Shown one piece after another: positions 39,920 to 51,675 of a stretch of DNA of 64,000 bases. A model generated the notes under the pieces. It was not told where the DNA came from. It did not search any database and was given only the letters and a program-made list of their open reading frames with translations. Source of the stretch: Closterium sp. Naga37s-1 (Eukaryota > Streptophyta > Zygnematophyceae > Desmidiales > Closteriaceae); assembly GCA_947471745.1 (NCBI GenBank), contig CANJKZ010001112.1, positions 2,022,001-2,086,000 of the forward strand, given 5' to 3'. Position numbers and translations under genes: made by a program. Position 1 is the stretch's first letter, and each line of letters begins with the position of its first letter.

Positions 39920-42238
39920 CTTCCTGCGCCAGTCGCCGTAGCACTGGCTGATCCCACTTCGGGACCTGTCACTGCTCACTACACTACTACGCTTCCGTGA
40001 ACGGCTGTTCCCTCGGGTTTCCAGACCAGCTTTCACGTTCCCTTGCTATCCAGGAACTTGGTGGGTGTTAGGCCGCTCGTGGACAGTCACATGGGTGTTT
40101 TGGATTGAGCCTTCTCGGGACATTTTGACCTATGTAGACAGTGACACGTACACGCCCCTGGTTACCTTTCGCACTGAGCCGCGCTCTGGTCTTTACACAC
40201 TTCACACTAGCCCTTGGGGGAGGCAGTAGCAGCAGCAGTACCCTCCGACCCCCGTCACTACCTTCCATCAGGTGGTTCGCGTCTCACCAGGTTGTCGCCT
40301 CCCACCAGGTAGCTGTGTCGGTAGAGTCCCAGCGTCTGGTTCGGTTGCTACGTCTTGTTCGTGTCGGTCGCTTGCCCACCCCACCATTCTATACCACCAC
40401 CGCCTTGGTTACTTGTCCATTCCTCGCCTGCGCACTACGTCTAGTCAGCATCTTGTCTTAGGCCTCCCGCGAGTCTTGCCATCACTGCCGCCTTCGCTTG
40501 CACCATCTTGCGCCCCTTGTGTCGAGGGTCGGCTGCGCGCCACCCCTCATTCCTCATCCCTTCGTCCGGCCACCGAACCCTTCGAGACTCTCCACTTGGA
40601 TGTCTGGGGCTTCGCCCCTCGCCATGGCCCTGAGCGAGAGAGTTTCTTTTTGGTGGTCGTTGACGATTACTCTCGCTACACCACAGTGTCCCCCCTGGCG
40701 AGCAAGTCCGAGGTGACTTCAACGCTGATCCGGTGGTTACTTACCACTACGGACACGCGTGGTCATTGTGTCAGATGTCTTCACTCCGACCATGGGGGTG
40801 AGTTTCACTCCGGTGTTCTCACCGAATCATGTCGCGAGTAAGGCATCTGTCAGACCTGGACGCTTCTAGAGTCCCCACAGCAGAATGGGGTTGCTGGGCG
40901 CCGCATTGGCTTGGTCATGGAGATTGCACGCACCTTTATGATTCACGCCCGTACACCCCATTTCTGTGGCCCTACGCGGTTAGGTACGCAGCTCACAAGC
41001 TGAACCTCTTGCCACGTATCTCCCAGCCTGAAGCTTCACCGACCAGTCTTTGGACTGGGTCCCCTGGTGTTGCGTCGCATTTCGTGTCTGGGGCTGCTTG
41101 GCACTTGTTCGCGACACCTCCGTGGACAAGACCTCGCCTCGCGCCATTCCCTGTGTATTCCTTGGTTTCCCAAAGTACTCCCGTGACTTCACTTTCTACC
41201 ACCCTCCCGTTCACTGGTTCTTTGACTCCCATTATGTCGCTTTTGACGAGCCAGTCCCCTATTACACCAGGTACCCCTGTCGAGGTCTCCCAGTTCCTCC
41301 TCCCCCTCTCTGCTGTCCTCCTCACAGTCACCGCAGCAGTCGTCAGCACTTCCTCCACAGGCTGCTGCAGACCCTGAGGGTGCCGAGGGTGCTGGTGTCC
41401 GTAGCGCGGACCCTGGAGGTGCTAACTCAGGAGGTGTTGGAATTGGAGCTGAGAGTGTGTCTGCAGGAGGTTCTATTCTTCAGGGAACTGGTGTTAGTCA
41501 AGCTATCCCTGGGGGTGCTATGACTGGGAGTGAGAGTGCTCCCTCTATGAGTCAGGGACTGGCCGTGTTGCTGTAGGTGGTGCTAGCTCTGGGAGTGGTG
41601 AGACTGGTGCTATAGAGAGCAATCCTGGGGCTACCATTGCTTCGGCCACTACTCCTCCCCTCACCCCTACCCGTCTCGGCACCAGGCCCATCTTCGCGGT
41701 GCACGTTAGGAGTAGCTGGAGTTAAAGCACGAGGGGCTAGAGTTGGAGCGGCAACAGCTGGACCTACAGCAGCTGGAGCAGCAGCAGTAGGAGGAGGAGG
41801 AGCGGCAGCCACTGCAGCAGGAGCAGCTGGGGCAGCTGCAGCCGGAGCAGGAGTAGGAGTCGCAGCCCCGCAGCAGGAGCAGCAGCAGCAGCAGCCGCAG
41901 CAGCAGCAGCAGCCGGCGCAGCGTCCGCCTACGCATCCTGTCTCTGGCCTCCCCTCTCCTCCTGTCTACGGTCCCACGTTTCTTCCTCCTAACTCCACAA
42001 CGGCTGTTTTCCCCCGTTCTCAGCCGCCGCTGTCCCCTCCTCTTTCTCACTCTTGAGCTTCTCGCTCTCCTCATGCTCGTTCCTCATCCCCTGTCCCTGT
42101 CACTGGCCTTCGTACTATCTGTTCCGTCCTAGTCTGCCTCGTTTGTTTCCGTCTATTCTTCCTTCTCCTCCTGAGTCGGCCCTCACTGCCTCCCTCTCTA
42201 ATCCTATCACTAACTACTACTGCATGTACCGTCCTATT
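39920..42238 (+). pseudogene. E2 integrase and linker, second copy
   Basis: Copy of 10518-12836 with the same stops. The Gly/Ala linker and the CAG-rich patch (41757-41917) are unchanged. It ends at CTATT 42234-42238, the target duplication of E4. Confidence 0.8.
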
Positions 42239-43107
42239 TGTTAGAGATTAAGGACGGAGTCTATGAAGATTAGGGGCTGAAATATCTCAAAATCGTCAAC
42301 TACAATTCTGGACAGAAAAGTCGTCGTCACAAGAAACGTCGTCGACGAAAGGTCCACTGTTAGAATTCTTTCAAACTCGAGTATGTTGTAGCCCTTGACC
42401 GTGGCTATCTTTCCCAATTTGAATAGTATCAGAATATGGAGTATAACTCGAGTTATGAACTTCGGCGCACTAGGGGGTATGCTGCCATAGAAAACGTAAC
42501 TCAATCACAATGATCTCACAAGTTCACACAAGAAAGTTAGAGTAGCAATAGAACCAGGTAGGAGGGGATGAGGAGGACGAGAGGGAAGGTCCCAAGAGAG
42601 TCCCCAACCAAGGAAACCCCATGCCATACAATTCCCTTCCCCATAGGCAACCCAACTTTGACCTTTGTCACTATCCCAACCTCCACAATCCACCTCAACC
42701 CAACTTGGCCACACTTGCCAACCTGGTTTGGTTTCTCCCAACCATTTGGCAGCAACTACAGTAGAAAAGACGAATTTCCCAACCCCCAAAAGTCTGTACC
42801 CCATATTGAGTCAACCCCACAACTTCCCATAGTCACCACAACCAAATATCAAAAGCATACGAACTCCAACGTTCGTAACTTTCTTGTTCGTGCTCCGATT
42901 GAAGCGATACTTGGTTCCTCGGAAAGCTCTTGAGCAGAGGAGTCACTTCAGATATCTGCTCAAGCCAAATAACATTCACACACACACTCAGAAAAACCAA
43001 ACCGCACAAAACACAAATTCTTGCACACACTCACAACACGCATGCAACGCACGAACATATGATGGGAGGCAGACAGACGTGAATGCGAATGGTAGCATCA
43101 CTCAACA
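42239..43107 (-). repeat. 3' LTR of E4 (869 bp)
   Basis: On the plus strand it runs from TGTTAGAGATTAAGG to CATCACTCAACA. It appears identical to the other LTR over its whole length, as far as I can compare by eye. Confidence 0.95.
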
Positions 43108-43121
43108 AACTCCCCCTCTGG
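43108..43121 (-). other. Polypurine tract of E4
   Basis: The minus strand reads AGAGGGGGAGTT immediately before the 3' LTR, the usual plus-strand priming site. Confidence 0.8.
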
Positions 43122-43164
43122 CTGCCAACCATCATCCCACATGCCATAGCTCAAGCATGCATCC

Positions 43165-46100
43165 TCAATGCACACTCATCCCAGCAAGCTTCATGCCCTT
43201 CCAATGCTCAGATTCAGCCAGGCGCTTGGTGAGAATGTCAGCCGCCTGCTGATGGGTCTTCACAATCTCCAGCCGCACCTCCTTGTCCAGGAGCCTCCTC
43301 ACCCAATGCCACTTAGGCCTGATGTGCTTTGTCAGCCCATGAAGGCAAGCATTCTTAGCAAGCTTCACAGCCGACTCGTTGTCACAGAAAATCACAGTTG
43401 GATCCTTTTGGCACACTCCGATCTCCTCCAACAAACGCCTCAGCCACACCACCTCCTTTGCCCCATGATGCAGAGCCATGTACTCTGTCTCACACGAGGA
43501 CTGCCCCACCTCGTTCTGCTTCTTGCTGCGCCAGCTCACTGCACCACCTCCAAACAGGCACACATAGCCTCCAATGCTGGTGCCATCCGCCTTCACAGAG
43601 TTGAAGCTAGCGTCGGTGTAGCAGGTCAGGAGCATCTCCCCCTTGCCCAAATCAGCTGCACCCCTCTGCAGCCTCTGTCGCACAGCACTGTACTCCAAGC
43701 CCACTAATGCCGTAGCGCTCACATAGCGGACCAACCTCTTGGCCGCTTCCAGCTGCTCATGACTGGGGCGTGAAACCACACTTGCAAGCCTGGATGTAGC
43801 AAAGGCAATGTCAGGCCGCGTGTGGTTAGCCGCATAATTGAGTGCCCCCACCATGGAATGAAACAGCTTCCTGTCACTCTCACCCACCACCTCCTCTTCA
43901 GCACAGGGCTCCACAGTGAACCCCGAAGGCAGTGGGGTGGCTGGCTTTCCTCCATCTTGCAGCCCATACTTCTCAGCCAGCCCCTCACAATACTTTCTCT
44001 GGTGCAACCTCAACACTCCCTTGTCAAGGTCCCTCTCCACATGCATGCCCAAATAGTACTTCACATCTCCCATCTTGGAGCACTTAAACTGCATCTCCAG
44101 CATCTCCTCCACATGCTCAATCATTGCAGACGACTCAGAGAAGAGCAGGATGTCATCCACATACACCAGGAGCATGAGAAACTGCTCCTTCTCCTGCAGC
44201 AGGAACAAGCTGTGATCACACTCACTCTTCTTGAAACCCCCAGCCAGCAGAGTCTCCTCTAACTTGTGGTACCATGCACGAGGAGCCTGCTTCAGGCCAT
44301 AGATGGCCTTCTTCAGCCTGCACACCCTGCCGCTCCCATCATCCAAACCCTCAGGCTGTAACATGTACAGCTCCTCCAGAATGATCCCATTGAGGAAGGC
44401 GGTGGTGATGTCCATCTGCTTCACCCGCCATCCACCGTATGCTGCCATTGCCAATGACACCCGAAGTGTTGTGCCTTTCCCCACAGGAGCATAGAGCTCG
44501 TTGAAGTCCTTTCCCTTTGTCTGCTGAAACCCCTTAGCCACAAGCCTTGACTTGTAGCGGGTCAGCGCCCCATCAGGTCCGTACTTGTGCCTGAAAATCA
44601 GCTTGGAAGAAATGGCCTTCTTCCCAGGTGGCAGCTCACACAGCTCCCACGTCTCATTCTCTAGCAGAGAATCATACTCCTCCTTCACACTCTGCTTCCA
44701 CTTTTCAGCATCGGGCCCGCTCAATGCCTCAGCTAGCGTCTTGGGCTCAGGGACGGCTGCCCAGTAGCAGTGTGCTATCTCATCCTTATCACACTGCTCA
44801 GCCACACTCCCAGCCCTTACCACCTTTGGCTTGCCACGGCTTGCATAGGTCAGCCTGTTAGGAGGGCGCACATCCCTCCTAGGACGGTCAGCCGTACGTC
44901 CGGCACCTTGTGGAGCACCTTGCTCCTCCTGCTGCTGCGGCTGCTGCTGCTGTTGCTGCTGCTGCTGCTCCTCCACCTCAGGTTCTCCCCCATCCTCTGT
45001 CACCCCAGACATCTCATTCTCAGAGACAGAAACCTCCACTTGCCTTGAAGGCCGCTGCACCTCATCGGCCTCGACAATTAGCGGTGTCGTTGGAAGCTTC
45101 TGCTGCTGCTGCTGCTTCCACTCCTTGTAGTACAAGGACTCAAGGAACTTCACATCCCTTGACACGGTCAGCTGCTGGCTGGTCAAGTCCCAAATCAGCC
45201 AGCCCTTGTGATCCTTAGCAAGCCCCAAGTGCACACCCCATCTCCCAGAAGCTTCCAGTTTTCCCCTCTTCTCCTTAGGCACATGAAACACCACCATGCA
45301 CCCAAAGGCTCTCAGCATGTTCACAGCTGGTGCAATCCCATACCACTTGGTGTAGGGGACCCACTGCTTGTCCCCCACAGTTGCCAGCACCCTGTTCTTC
45401 ACAACAACGACCTGCCGCAGTGCTGTCACCCAAAACGGATCCGGCAGCCCTGCACGCCCAAGGAGAGTGCGAGCACCTTCCTGCAGGGTCCGGTTGAACC
45501 GCTCAGCCACGCCATTCTGCTGAGGGTTGTAAGGCACTGTGAGCTGATGCTGGATCCCCTTCCGCTTCAGCTCCTTCTCAAAATCAGCGCCGATGAACTC
45601 TCCTCCGTTGTCAGTGCGGATCACCTTCACCTTGTGTCCGCTTTCCCTTTGTGCTCTCGGCATCCACTCCTTAAGAACAGCCGCTGCCACCTCCCCCTTA
45701 GTCTTGAGAGGGTACACCCACACCGCACGCGTGTGGTCGTCCACAATCGTCAAGAAGTAGCGGCTGCCCGAGAGAGAAAGGGCCCTCGTGGGGCCCACCA
45801 CATCCATGTGCACTAGTGCAAGTGGTGCCTTGGCTGGTCCTGTGCTGCTGCTGAAGGGAAACTTCGTGAATTTGGTCTCAAGGCAGGTAGGGCAGCTCCC
45901 AATCTCCTTTGCTCCCCCCTTCACCTCCAGCCCCTTCAAGCACCCATCCTTTACCAACTTCTGCAGCATAGGAATGTTCACATGGCACAGCCTCTCATGC
46001 CACGTCTCCCAATCAGCCTCACCACTCCCAGATGAAGCCTTTGCCCATGCAGCTGTCGCATCCACACCAGCAAGCACCTCACCATGTGGCTGTTGTGGCT

Positions 46101-47622
46101 GCTGCACCTTCTTGACTGCATCCAGGGCCCCAGCAGTTGGTGCAGTCTCCTCTCCTCCCGCAGTTGCTTTAGCCGCTGCCGCTGCCTTTGCCGTTGCTGG
46201 TGGTTTCCCCTTCCAAGGGATGATGGGCAGCTGCCACAAGTCCTTGATGCAGCTGCTCTTCTCCTCCAAGTTCCACAGCAGCAACTTCCCAAGCTTTGCA
46301 CGGCAGCTGGTTGGGCCGAAGGTAACTTCAGCCTTGCTCTTCTGCAGCCGGCGCACAGAAAGAAGGTTAGCGGACAAACCTTCAACCAACAGCACATTCC
46401 CAAGCCCCACAAGCTCTCCATTGGCTCCCATCACCTTGGCATTCCCAACACCAATCACAGGGAGCAAAGCACCTGAAGCGGCAGCCACAAACTTGATCTT
46501 CCCAGGAGGTTTTACCTCATCAAGCAAATCTGCCCGTGGGGTCATATGACTCGTGCAACCTGAATCGATCACCCAGTGAGTGAGGGGGTGCATCACAACC
46601 TTCCCAACTGAACCCACATCACCCCCACTCCCTTGCAAATCCTCAACCATGAGGAACATCCCAGGGTCGGCTTTACCTTGTGCACCATCACCTTGTGCAC
46701 CTGAACCTTGCACAGCGCCACCGCGTGCACGTTCACCACTTGGCGGCTTCATGCCTGGAGGGGCCCATCCCTCAGGCCGGCTGAAACACTTGAACCACGG
46801 GTGTCCAGCCTTCTTGCAGTACCAGCACGCACCCTCCATTCGGGTGCTCCCCCTGCCACCAGAGCTCCCATGCCCCTCATTGTAGTCACCTCGGCCTCTC
46901 CCTCTGCCAAAGCCTCTCCCACGGCCTCGGCCTCTCCCTCCCCCTCTTCCTCTGCTGCCTCCTGCAGCTCCATACCCCTCAGCAGTTTTGTTGGCAGCAC
47001 CACCTCCCGTGTGGCGTCTGCGGAAGTCCTCCTGCAGAATCTGCTGCCGTAGCCACTCAGGCGTCCATTTGTCCTGCTGAACGTTGAGGGTGGGGATGAG
47101 GTTGTCCCACGAGTTGTCGAGCACCGAGATGATCTTGGTGCACTGTTGCATCTGCGACACTTCGCTGCCCGCCGCTGCCATCCTCGCATAGGTGTCCTTG
47201 ATCTTGTCAAGGACCCGTTTCACATCATCTCCCGGTTTCATGGAGAGGGCAGCCAACTCCTTCTCCAACACAATCACCATCGGCAGCGTGTTGGGCTGAA
47301 TCACGTCGCGTAGCAGCTTCCATGCCTTCGGTCCGGAATCATCCAACTCCACCAAATCCTTGATGTGCTGGAACATGTCGTTGTTGACCGATTGGAGGAT
47401 GAGGTCGTACAGCACCGCGCTCTTCTCAATCCACCGATCGCGGGCATCTCCTTCCCCCGGCATCTTCTCCTCTCCCATTGCAATTTTCAGCAGCTTGTAG
47501 CGCTTGAAGGCGCTCCGCATCCGCCCGCTCCATTCCTCATAGTTGGAGCCATCCAAAGCTTCAATCTTGGATGGTGGCGGCTCACTCCTCTTCTCAGCTG
47601 CATCTCCACTCCCTTGATTCAT
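43165..47622 (-). CDS. E4 Gag-Pol polyprotein, intact
   Basis: A single 1,485-codon frame from ATG 47622 (MNQGSGDAAEKRSE) to the stop at 43165. Domains in order, residues approximate: UBN2-like gag 20-210; Gly/Arg-rich stretch 215-250; zinc knuckle CWYCKKAGHPWFKC at 260-275, the canonical CX2CX4HX4C; aspartic protease with WVIDSGCTSHMT near 350; pre-integrase HERLCHVNIPMLQ near 540; integrase with HMDVVGP (about 602), DNGGEF (about 672) and QQNGVAERFNRTLQ; poly-Gln stretches; RT with KLIFRHKYGPDG and the active site LVYVDDILLF (about 1153); RNase H with CYTDASFNS and FCDNESAVKLAKN (about 1410). It encodes all enzymes for copia retrotransposition. Upstream TTG at 47637 is in frame, but ATG 47622 is the natural start. 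No frameshift or stop is present. Its zinc knuckle and LTR set it apart from E1-E3. Confidence 0.95.
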   Translation of the reverse strand: MNQGSGDAAEKRSEPPPSKIEALDGSNYEEWSGRMRSAFKRYKLLKIAMGEEKMPGEGDARDRWIEKSAVLYDLILQSVNNDMFQHIKDLVELDDSGPKAWKLLRDVIQPNTLPMVIVLEKELAALSMKPGDDVKRVLDKIKDTYARMAAAGSEVSQMQQCTKIISVLDNSWDNLIPTLNVQQDKWTPEWLRQQILQEDFRRRHTGGGAANKTAEGYGAAGGSRGRGGGRGRGRGRGFGRGRGRGDYNEGHGSSGGRGSTRMEGACWYCKKAGHPWFKCFSRPEGWAPPGMKPPSGERARGGAVQGSGAQGDGAQGKADPGMFLMVEDLQGSGGDVGSVGKVVMHPLTHWVIDSGCTSHMTPRADLLDEVKPPGKIKFVAAASGALLPVIGVGNAKVMGANGELVGLGNVLLVEGLSANLLSVRRLQKSKAEVTFGPTSCRAKLGKLLLWNLEEKSSCIKDLWQLPIIPWKGKPPATAKAAAAAKATAGGEETAPTAGALDAVKKVQQPQQPHGEVLAGVDATAAWAKASSGSGEADWETWHERLCHVNIPMLQKLVKDGCLKGLEVKGGAKEIGSCPTCLETKFTKFPFSSSTGPAKAPLALVHMDVVGPTRALSLSGSRYFLTIVDDHTRAVWVYPLKTKGEVAAAVLKEWMPRAQRESGHKVKVIRTDNGGEFIGADFEKELKRKGIQHQLTVPYNPQQNGVAERFNRTLQEGARTLLGRAGLPDPFWVTALRQVVVVKNRVLATVGDKQWVPYTKWYGIAPAVNMLRAFGCMVVFHVPKEKRGKLEASGRWGVHLGLAKDHKGWLIWDLTSQQLTVSRDVKFLESLYYKEWKQQQQQKLPTTPLIVEADEVQRPSRQVEVSVSENEMSGVTEDGGEPEVEEQQQQQQQQQPQQQEEQGAPQGAGRTADRPRRDVRPPNRLTYASRGKPKVVRAGSVAEQCDKDEIAHCYWAAVPEPKTLAEALSGPDAEKWKQSVKEEYDSLLENETWELCELPPGKKAISSKLIFRHKYGPDGALTRYKSRLVAKGFQQTKGKDFNELYAPVGKGTTLRVSLAMAAYGGWRVKQMDITTAFLNGIILEELYMLQPEGLDDGSGRVCRLKKAIYGLKQAPRAWYHKLEETLLAGGFKKSECDHSLFLLQEKEQFLMLLVYVDDILLFSESSAMIEHVEEMLEMQFKCSKMGDVKYYLGMHVERDLDKGVLRLHQRKYCEGLAEKYGLQDGGKPATPLPSGFTVEPCAEEEVVGESDRKLFHSMVGALNYAANHTRPDIAFATSRLASVVSRPSHEQLEAAKRLVRYVSATALVGLEYSAVRQRLQRGAADLGKGEMLLTCYTDASFNSVKADGTSIGGYVCLFGGGAVSWRSKKQNEVGQSSCETEYMALHHGAKEVVWLRRLLEEIGVCQKDPTVIFCDNESAVKLAKNACLHGLTKHIRPKWHWVRRLLDKEVRLEIVKTHQQAADILTKRLAESEHWKGMKLAGMSVH

Positions 47623-47840
47623 CTCCTCTGCTCCCAATCAGAGGTTTCAGCTCCCCCTTTTGCTGGTCACAATGTAGATCCACACAATCTTCACAAGTGT
47701 CAGCGCCAACGAAATTTCGGCAGAGTTTCCCCTTAGCGGAAGTCACATCCAACCTCCAGAACTCCACTTAGGCACGCCCACAGGCCATGGTGGGTCTAGG
47801 AGGGTCTTCACACTTCAGTAGACTCCCCACAAGGTCCTTA
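47623..47840 (-). other. E4 untranslated leader
   Basis: About 220 bp between the primer-binding site and the gag ATG. I see no upstream reading frame of note and no GC-rich minisatellite, unlike E1-E3. Confidence 0.7.
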
Positions 47841-47858
47841 ATCAGCTCTGATACCACT
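47841..47858 (-). other. Primer-binding site of E4
   Basis: The minus strand reads AGTGGTATCAGAGCTGAT directly after the 5' LTR. TGGTATCAGAGC is the exact initiator-Met tRNA complement used by plant copia elements. Confidence 0.9.
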
Positions 47859-48727
47859 TGTTAGAGATTAAGGACGGAGTCTATGAAGATTAGGGGCTGA
47901 AATATCTCAAAATCGTCAACTACAATTCTGGACAGAAAAGTCGTCGTCACAAGAAACGTCGTCGACGAAAGGTCCACTGTTAGAATTCTTTCAAACTCGA
48001 GTATGTTGTAGCCCTTGACCGTGGCTATCTTTCCCAATTTGAATAGTATCAGAATATGGAGTATAACTCGAGTTATGAACTTCGGCGCACTAGGGGGTAT
48101 GCTGCCATAGAAAACGTAACTCAATCACAATGATCTCACAAGTTCACACAAGAAAGTTAGAGTAGCAATAGAACCAGGTAGGAGGGGATGAGGAGGACGA
48201 GAGGGAAGGTCCCAAGAGAGTCCCCAACCAAGGAAACCCCATGCCATACAATTCCCTTCCCCATAGGCAACCCAACTTTGACCTTTGTCACTATCCCAAC
48301 CTCCACAATCCACCTCAACCCAACTTGGCCACACTTGCCAACCTGGTTTGGTTTCTCCCAACCATTTGGCAGCAACTACAGTAGAAAAGACGAATTTCCC
48401 AACCCCCAAAAGTCTGTACCCCATATTGAGTCAACCCCACAACTTCCCATAGTCACCACAACCAAATATCAAAAGCATACGAACTCCAACGTTCGTAACT
48501 TTCTTGTTCGTGCTCCGATTGAAGCGATACTTGGTTCCTCGGAAAGCTCTTGAGCAGAGGAGTCACTTCAGATATCTGCTCAAGCCAAATAACATTCACA
48601 CACACACTCAGAAAAACCAAACCGCACAAAACACAAATTCTTGCACACACTCACAACACGCATGCAACGCACGAACATATGATGGGAGGCAGACAGACGT
48701 GAATGCGAATGGTAGCATCACTCAACA
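47859..48727 (-). repeat. 5' LTR of E4 (869 bp)
   Basis: Apparently identical to 42239-43107. Followed on the plus strand by the CTATT duplication at 48728-48732. Frames inside it are mirrored exactly in the other LTR and are not genes. Confidence 0.95.
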
Positions 48728-50256
48728 CTATTCTCTCTCGTGTTCTCGCCTCCCTTGTTACCCACCCTCGTGCCTCTCCGTCCTCTGTCTCTGTGCTTAC
48801 TGCCGTAGTCACAGAGTTCGCCGCTATTTGCTAGTCTCATGGCTGCTCCTCCTACAAGTCCTCTGGCCATCGGGGGTGAATCCGCCCTTAGCTGTGATGC
48901 CCTAGAGGACAGGCAGTTTGAATTGGAGTTCTTGGCAGTCGTTTCCCCTGATCTCTGTGCCATGCTGCTCGCCCCTGAGGGAGACCCCGACGCCCTTAAC
49001 AAACCAACTCCTCGGAATTACGCTGAGGCAGTGTCAGGGCCTTGGGCCTCTCAGTGGAGAGCTGCCATGGACTCGGAGATTGCCTCCTACAGATCCACAG
49101 GCACCTACGTCGACGAGGTTCCCCCCTTGTGGCTAACGTAGTCGATGGCATGTGGATTTTCAGGGTGAAGCGGCCACCGGGATCTCCTCCGGTCTTCAAG
49201 GCACGCTATGTGGCTAGAGGTTTCAGTCAGCGCGAGGGAGTTGACTTGTTTCAGACCTTCGCGCCTACCCCGAAGATGACCATTCTTCGTGTGTTACTAC
49301 ACGTAGCAGCACAGAGAGACTACGAGTTACACTCTCTCGACTTCTCCACTGTCTTCCTTCAGGTTAGCCTACACAAGGAGGTCTGGTTGCGTCGTCTCTC
49401 TACCTTCACTGGAACTTTCCCTCTTGGGATACGGTGGATGCTGAGTTGACCGGTCTACGGCCTCCATCAGGCACCTCGTGAGTGGCACGACACCCTTCGC
49501 TCTACTCTGTCTTACCTCAGTTGCCAGCCGTCTTCAGCCGGCCCATCGTTGTTCGTTCATCGTGGCTCTACACCGTTCTTTGTAGTGGACTACCTCGACG
49601 ACCTAGTCTTCGCCACTACTGACATATTTGCTTTGAATGACGTGAGACACACGTGCACTGACCTCGGTGAGCTGCGTCACTACCTAGGCCTGCAGATCAC
49701 CAGGGACAGAGCCGCCCGCACCATTACACTCTCACAGTCACACATAATGCAGCAGGTCCCTCAGTGATTCGAGCTTCAGCACTCCACAGTATAGCGCACA
49801 CCTCTTGCCATTTACCACAAACTCACTGGTCCCTTTCTTTACGAGTCATTTGAGCCTAGTGGTCCTTACGTAGAGCTTGTGGGCTGCCTCATGTACGTGA
49901 GGACTTGTACTTGGCCGGACCTCGCCTACCCTCTTTGCATCCTTGCTCACTCTGTTGCGCCAAGGAGACATCGTCGTGTTCACATGACAGCTGCTGTGAG
50001 GGTGGTGAAGTACCTAGCGACGACATCAGGCGTGGGGTTGGTACTTGGAGGGACACAGCCTGTCATACTTACTAGTTAATGTGACTCTTCTTACGCTGAT
50101 GACTCCGAGACTCACATGATTACTCATGAGTACTGCTTCAGCCTAGACTCTGGAGCTGTTTCGTGGAGGTCTACGCGTTCCTCCTCTGTCTCAACCTCTA
50201 CTGCTGAGGCTGAGATCTACGCTGGAGCCATTGCTGCACAGGAGCTGCGTTGGTTG
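48728..50256 (+). pseudogene. E2 reverse transcriptase and RNase H start, second copy
   Basis: Copy of 12832-14360, resuming after E4. Same stops and the same DYLDDL active-site variant (49587-49604). Confidence 0.8.
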
Positions 50257-51209
50257 TGTGGAGATAAAAAATACAACGGGAGCTAGACTACGGGCTAGGC
50301 ATGGGGTGGGAGTGATCGTAGCATTTATTTACTTAGTCGTTTCCAAGTCCTTACACTACTTGCTAGTTCACGGGGAGATTGGCAAGAGTTTCACTAGGAA
50401 AAGTTTAACAACAATGATTTAATGAAGTTGGCAAGACAAGACTATATCAGAGCTAGCATCCAAGCGGGACGACTGCCAGCACAACACGGTCGACCGCGTT
50501 CCAGCACGACTTGGTTGATTGTGTTCCAGCACATCAAAGTCGACGGAGTGCCAACGCTGCAGGTCGACGGCGTCTAGCATAGCTCCTGCATGACAGCAGC
50601 GCACCTACTTCGCAAGTGCTCGCAGGTGATTGGCGTGCCGTGCCTTGTCACCTCCACAACGCACACACCAAACCAACCTCGTGCTGACGAATGCCTCTGA
50701 TCAGCCACGACGACCTCGGGATACCACCACCGAGGTCGGCCTCGCCAAGGGCACCTGCCCGATTGTTGCATGCCTTCGCAGAACCTCGTCACTCAAGTAA
50801 CTTGGTCGACTGGGCAACCACGTCGCCCAGCTGCTCCTTCACGTTCCCGTCAACCACCCAAGTCGACGCCCCTCTTAGTCGGCACCAACTTCCGGGTCGA
50901 CCTCTTGAAGTCGGTGACCTCCCAAGTCGGCAACCTCGCAAGTCGGCAACCTCCCAAGTCAGCGACCTCGCAAGTCGGCGCCGACTTCTAGGTTGCCAAG
51001 CCATATCGCTGACTACCAGTTGAGGTCGGCCGCCGGCTTCCCAAGTCAGCGGCATTGTAGTGGCCCCATGCAGGTCGACCAAACCCGTCGACCAGCTCGC
51101 CCAAGACGGCGTCGCCCACTGCTGCAGGTCGGCTGCACCTCCCTTACACCTAATCACGAAGTCGGCTCCGCCCAAGCGAGGACGAGGCCAACAACAACTC
51201 CCGTTGACA
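50257..51209. repeat. Solo LTR in E2 RNase H, second copy (953 bp)
   Basis: Copy of 14361-15313 with GGTTG duplications at 50252-50256 and 51210-51214. Base differences noted are AACAAA to AAAAAA near the start and ACGGGG to ACGAGG near the end. Confidence 0.85.
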
Positions 51210-51555
51210 GGTTGACCTTCTTGCTCACAGGCCTTGGTGAGCAGCCGTGCTCTGCACCGACCTTGTTTACTGACAACAAGGCTGCAATTCTCCTCTGTCA
51301 AGAGCCTCAAATGGAGAGCAGAGTGAAGCACATCAACATCAGGTACTTTCTTCCGCGAGAGTTGCTGAGGCGTGGACAGACTCGCTTGGACTTCGTGGAG
51401 TCCGAGGCCAATACTGCAGACATCTTCACCAAGGCATTCCGCCTTGTGACCACCACAGGTGTTGTGTGCACTTCGGTCTCGTTGACACGGGTTCTTGTCT
51501 TGTGTAGACTTTGTTTGTTTTGTTGTACACTTCGCATATACCTCTGTGAACTCTA
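51210..51555 (+). pseudogene. E2 RNase H end, second copy
   Basis: Copy of 15314-15659, with FTDNKAAILLCQEP and NTADIFTKAF readable and the same terminal stop. Confidence 0.8.
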
Positions 51556-51675
51556 GGACAGGCCTTGTGGCTCTTTTGCTTTTGCTCGGACTGTGTGGTG
51601 TCGTTGTGATCCACACTGAGCTTTGTTTCTTTGTGATTGGTCTTGTGACCCTACGCGTTTGGTTTTGCTTGACAC

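Larger units (their letters stand above)
42239..48727 (-). mobile_element. Intact Ty1/copia element E4 (6,489 bp)
   Basis: Complete LTR retrotransposon on the minus strand. Two 869-bp LTRs (48727-47859 as 5', 43107-42239 as 3') appear identical. Target duplications are CTATT (42234-42238, 48728-48732). It has a primer-binding site, a polypurine tract and an uninterrupted polyprotein. It lies in the linker region of the second E2 copy and is absent at the matching site 12832-12836 of the first. All parts needed for retrotransposition look intact, so it was recently active and may still be. Confidence 0.95.

Noticed and set aside
42241..42933. Small open frames on both strands at 42241-42933 and again at 47861-48553
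   Set aside because: They are the two identical LTRs of E4 and carry no protein motif.
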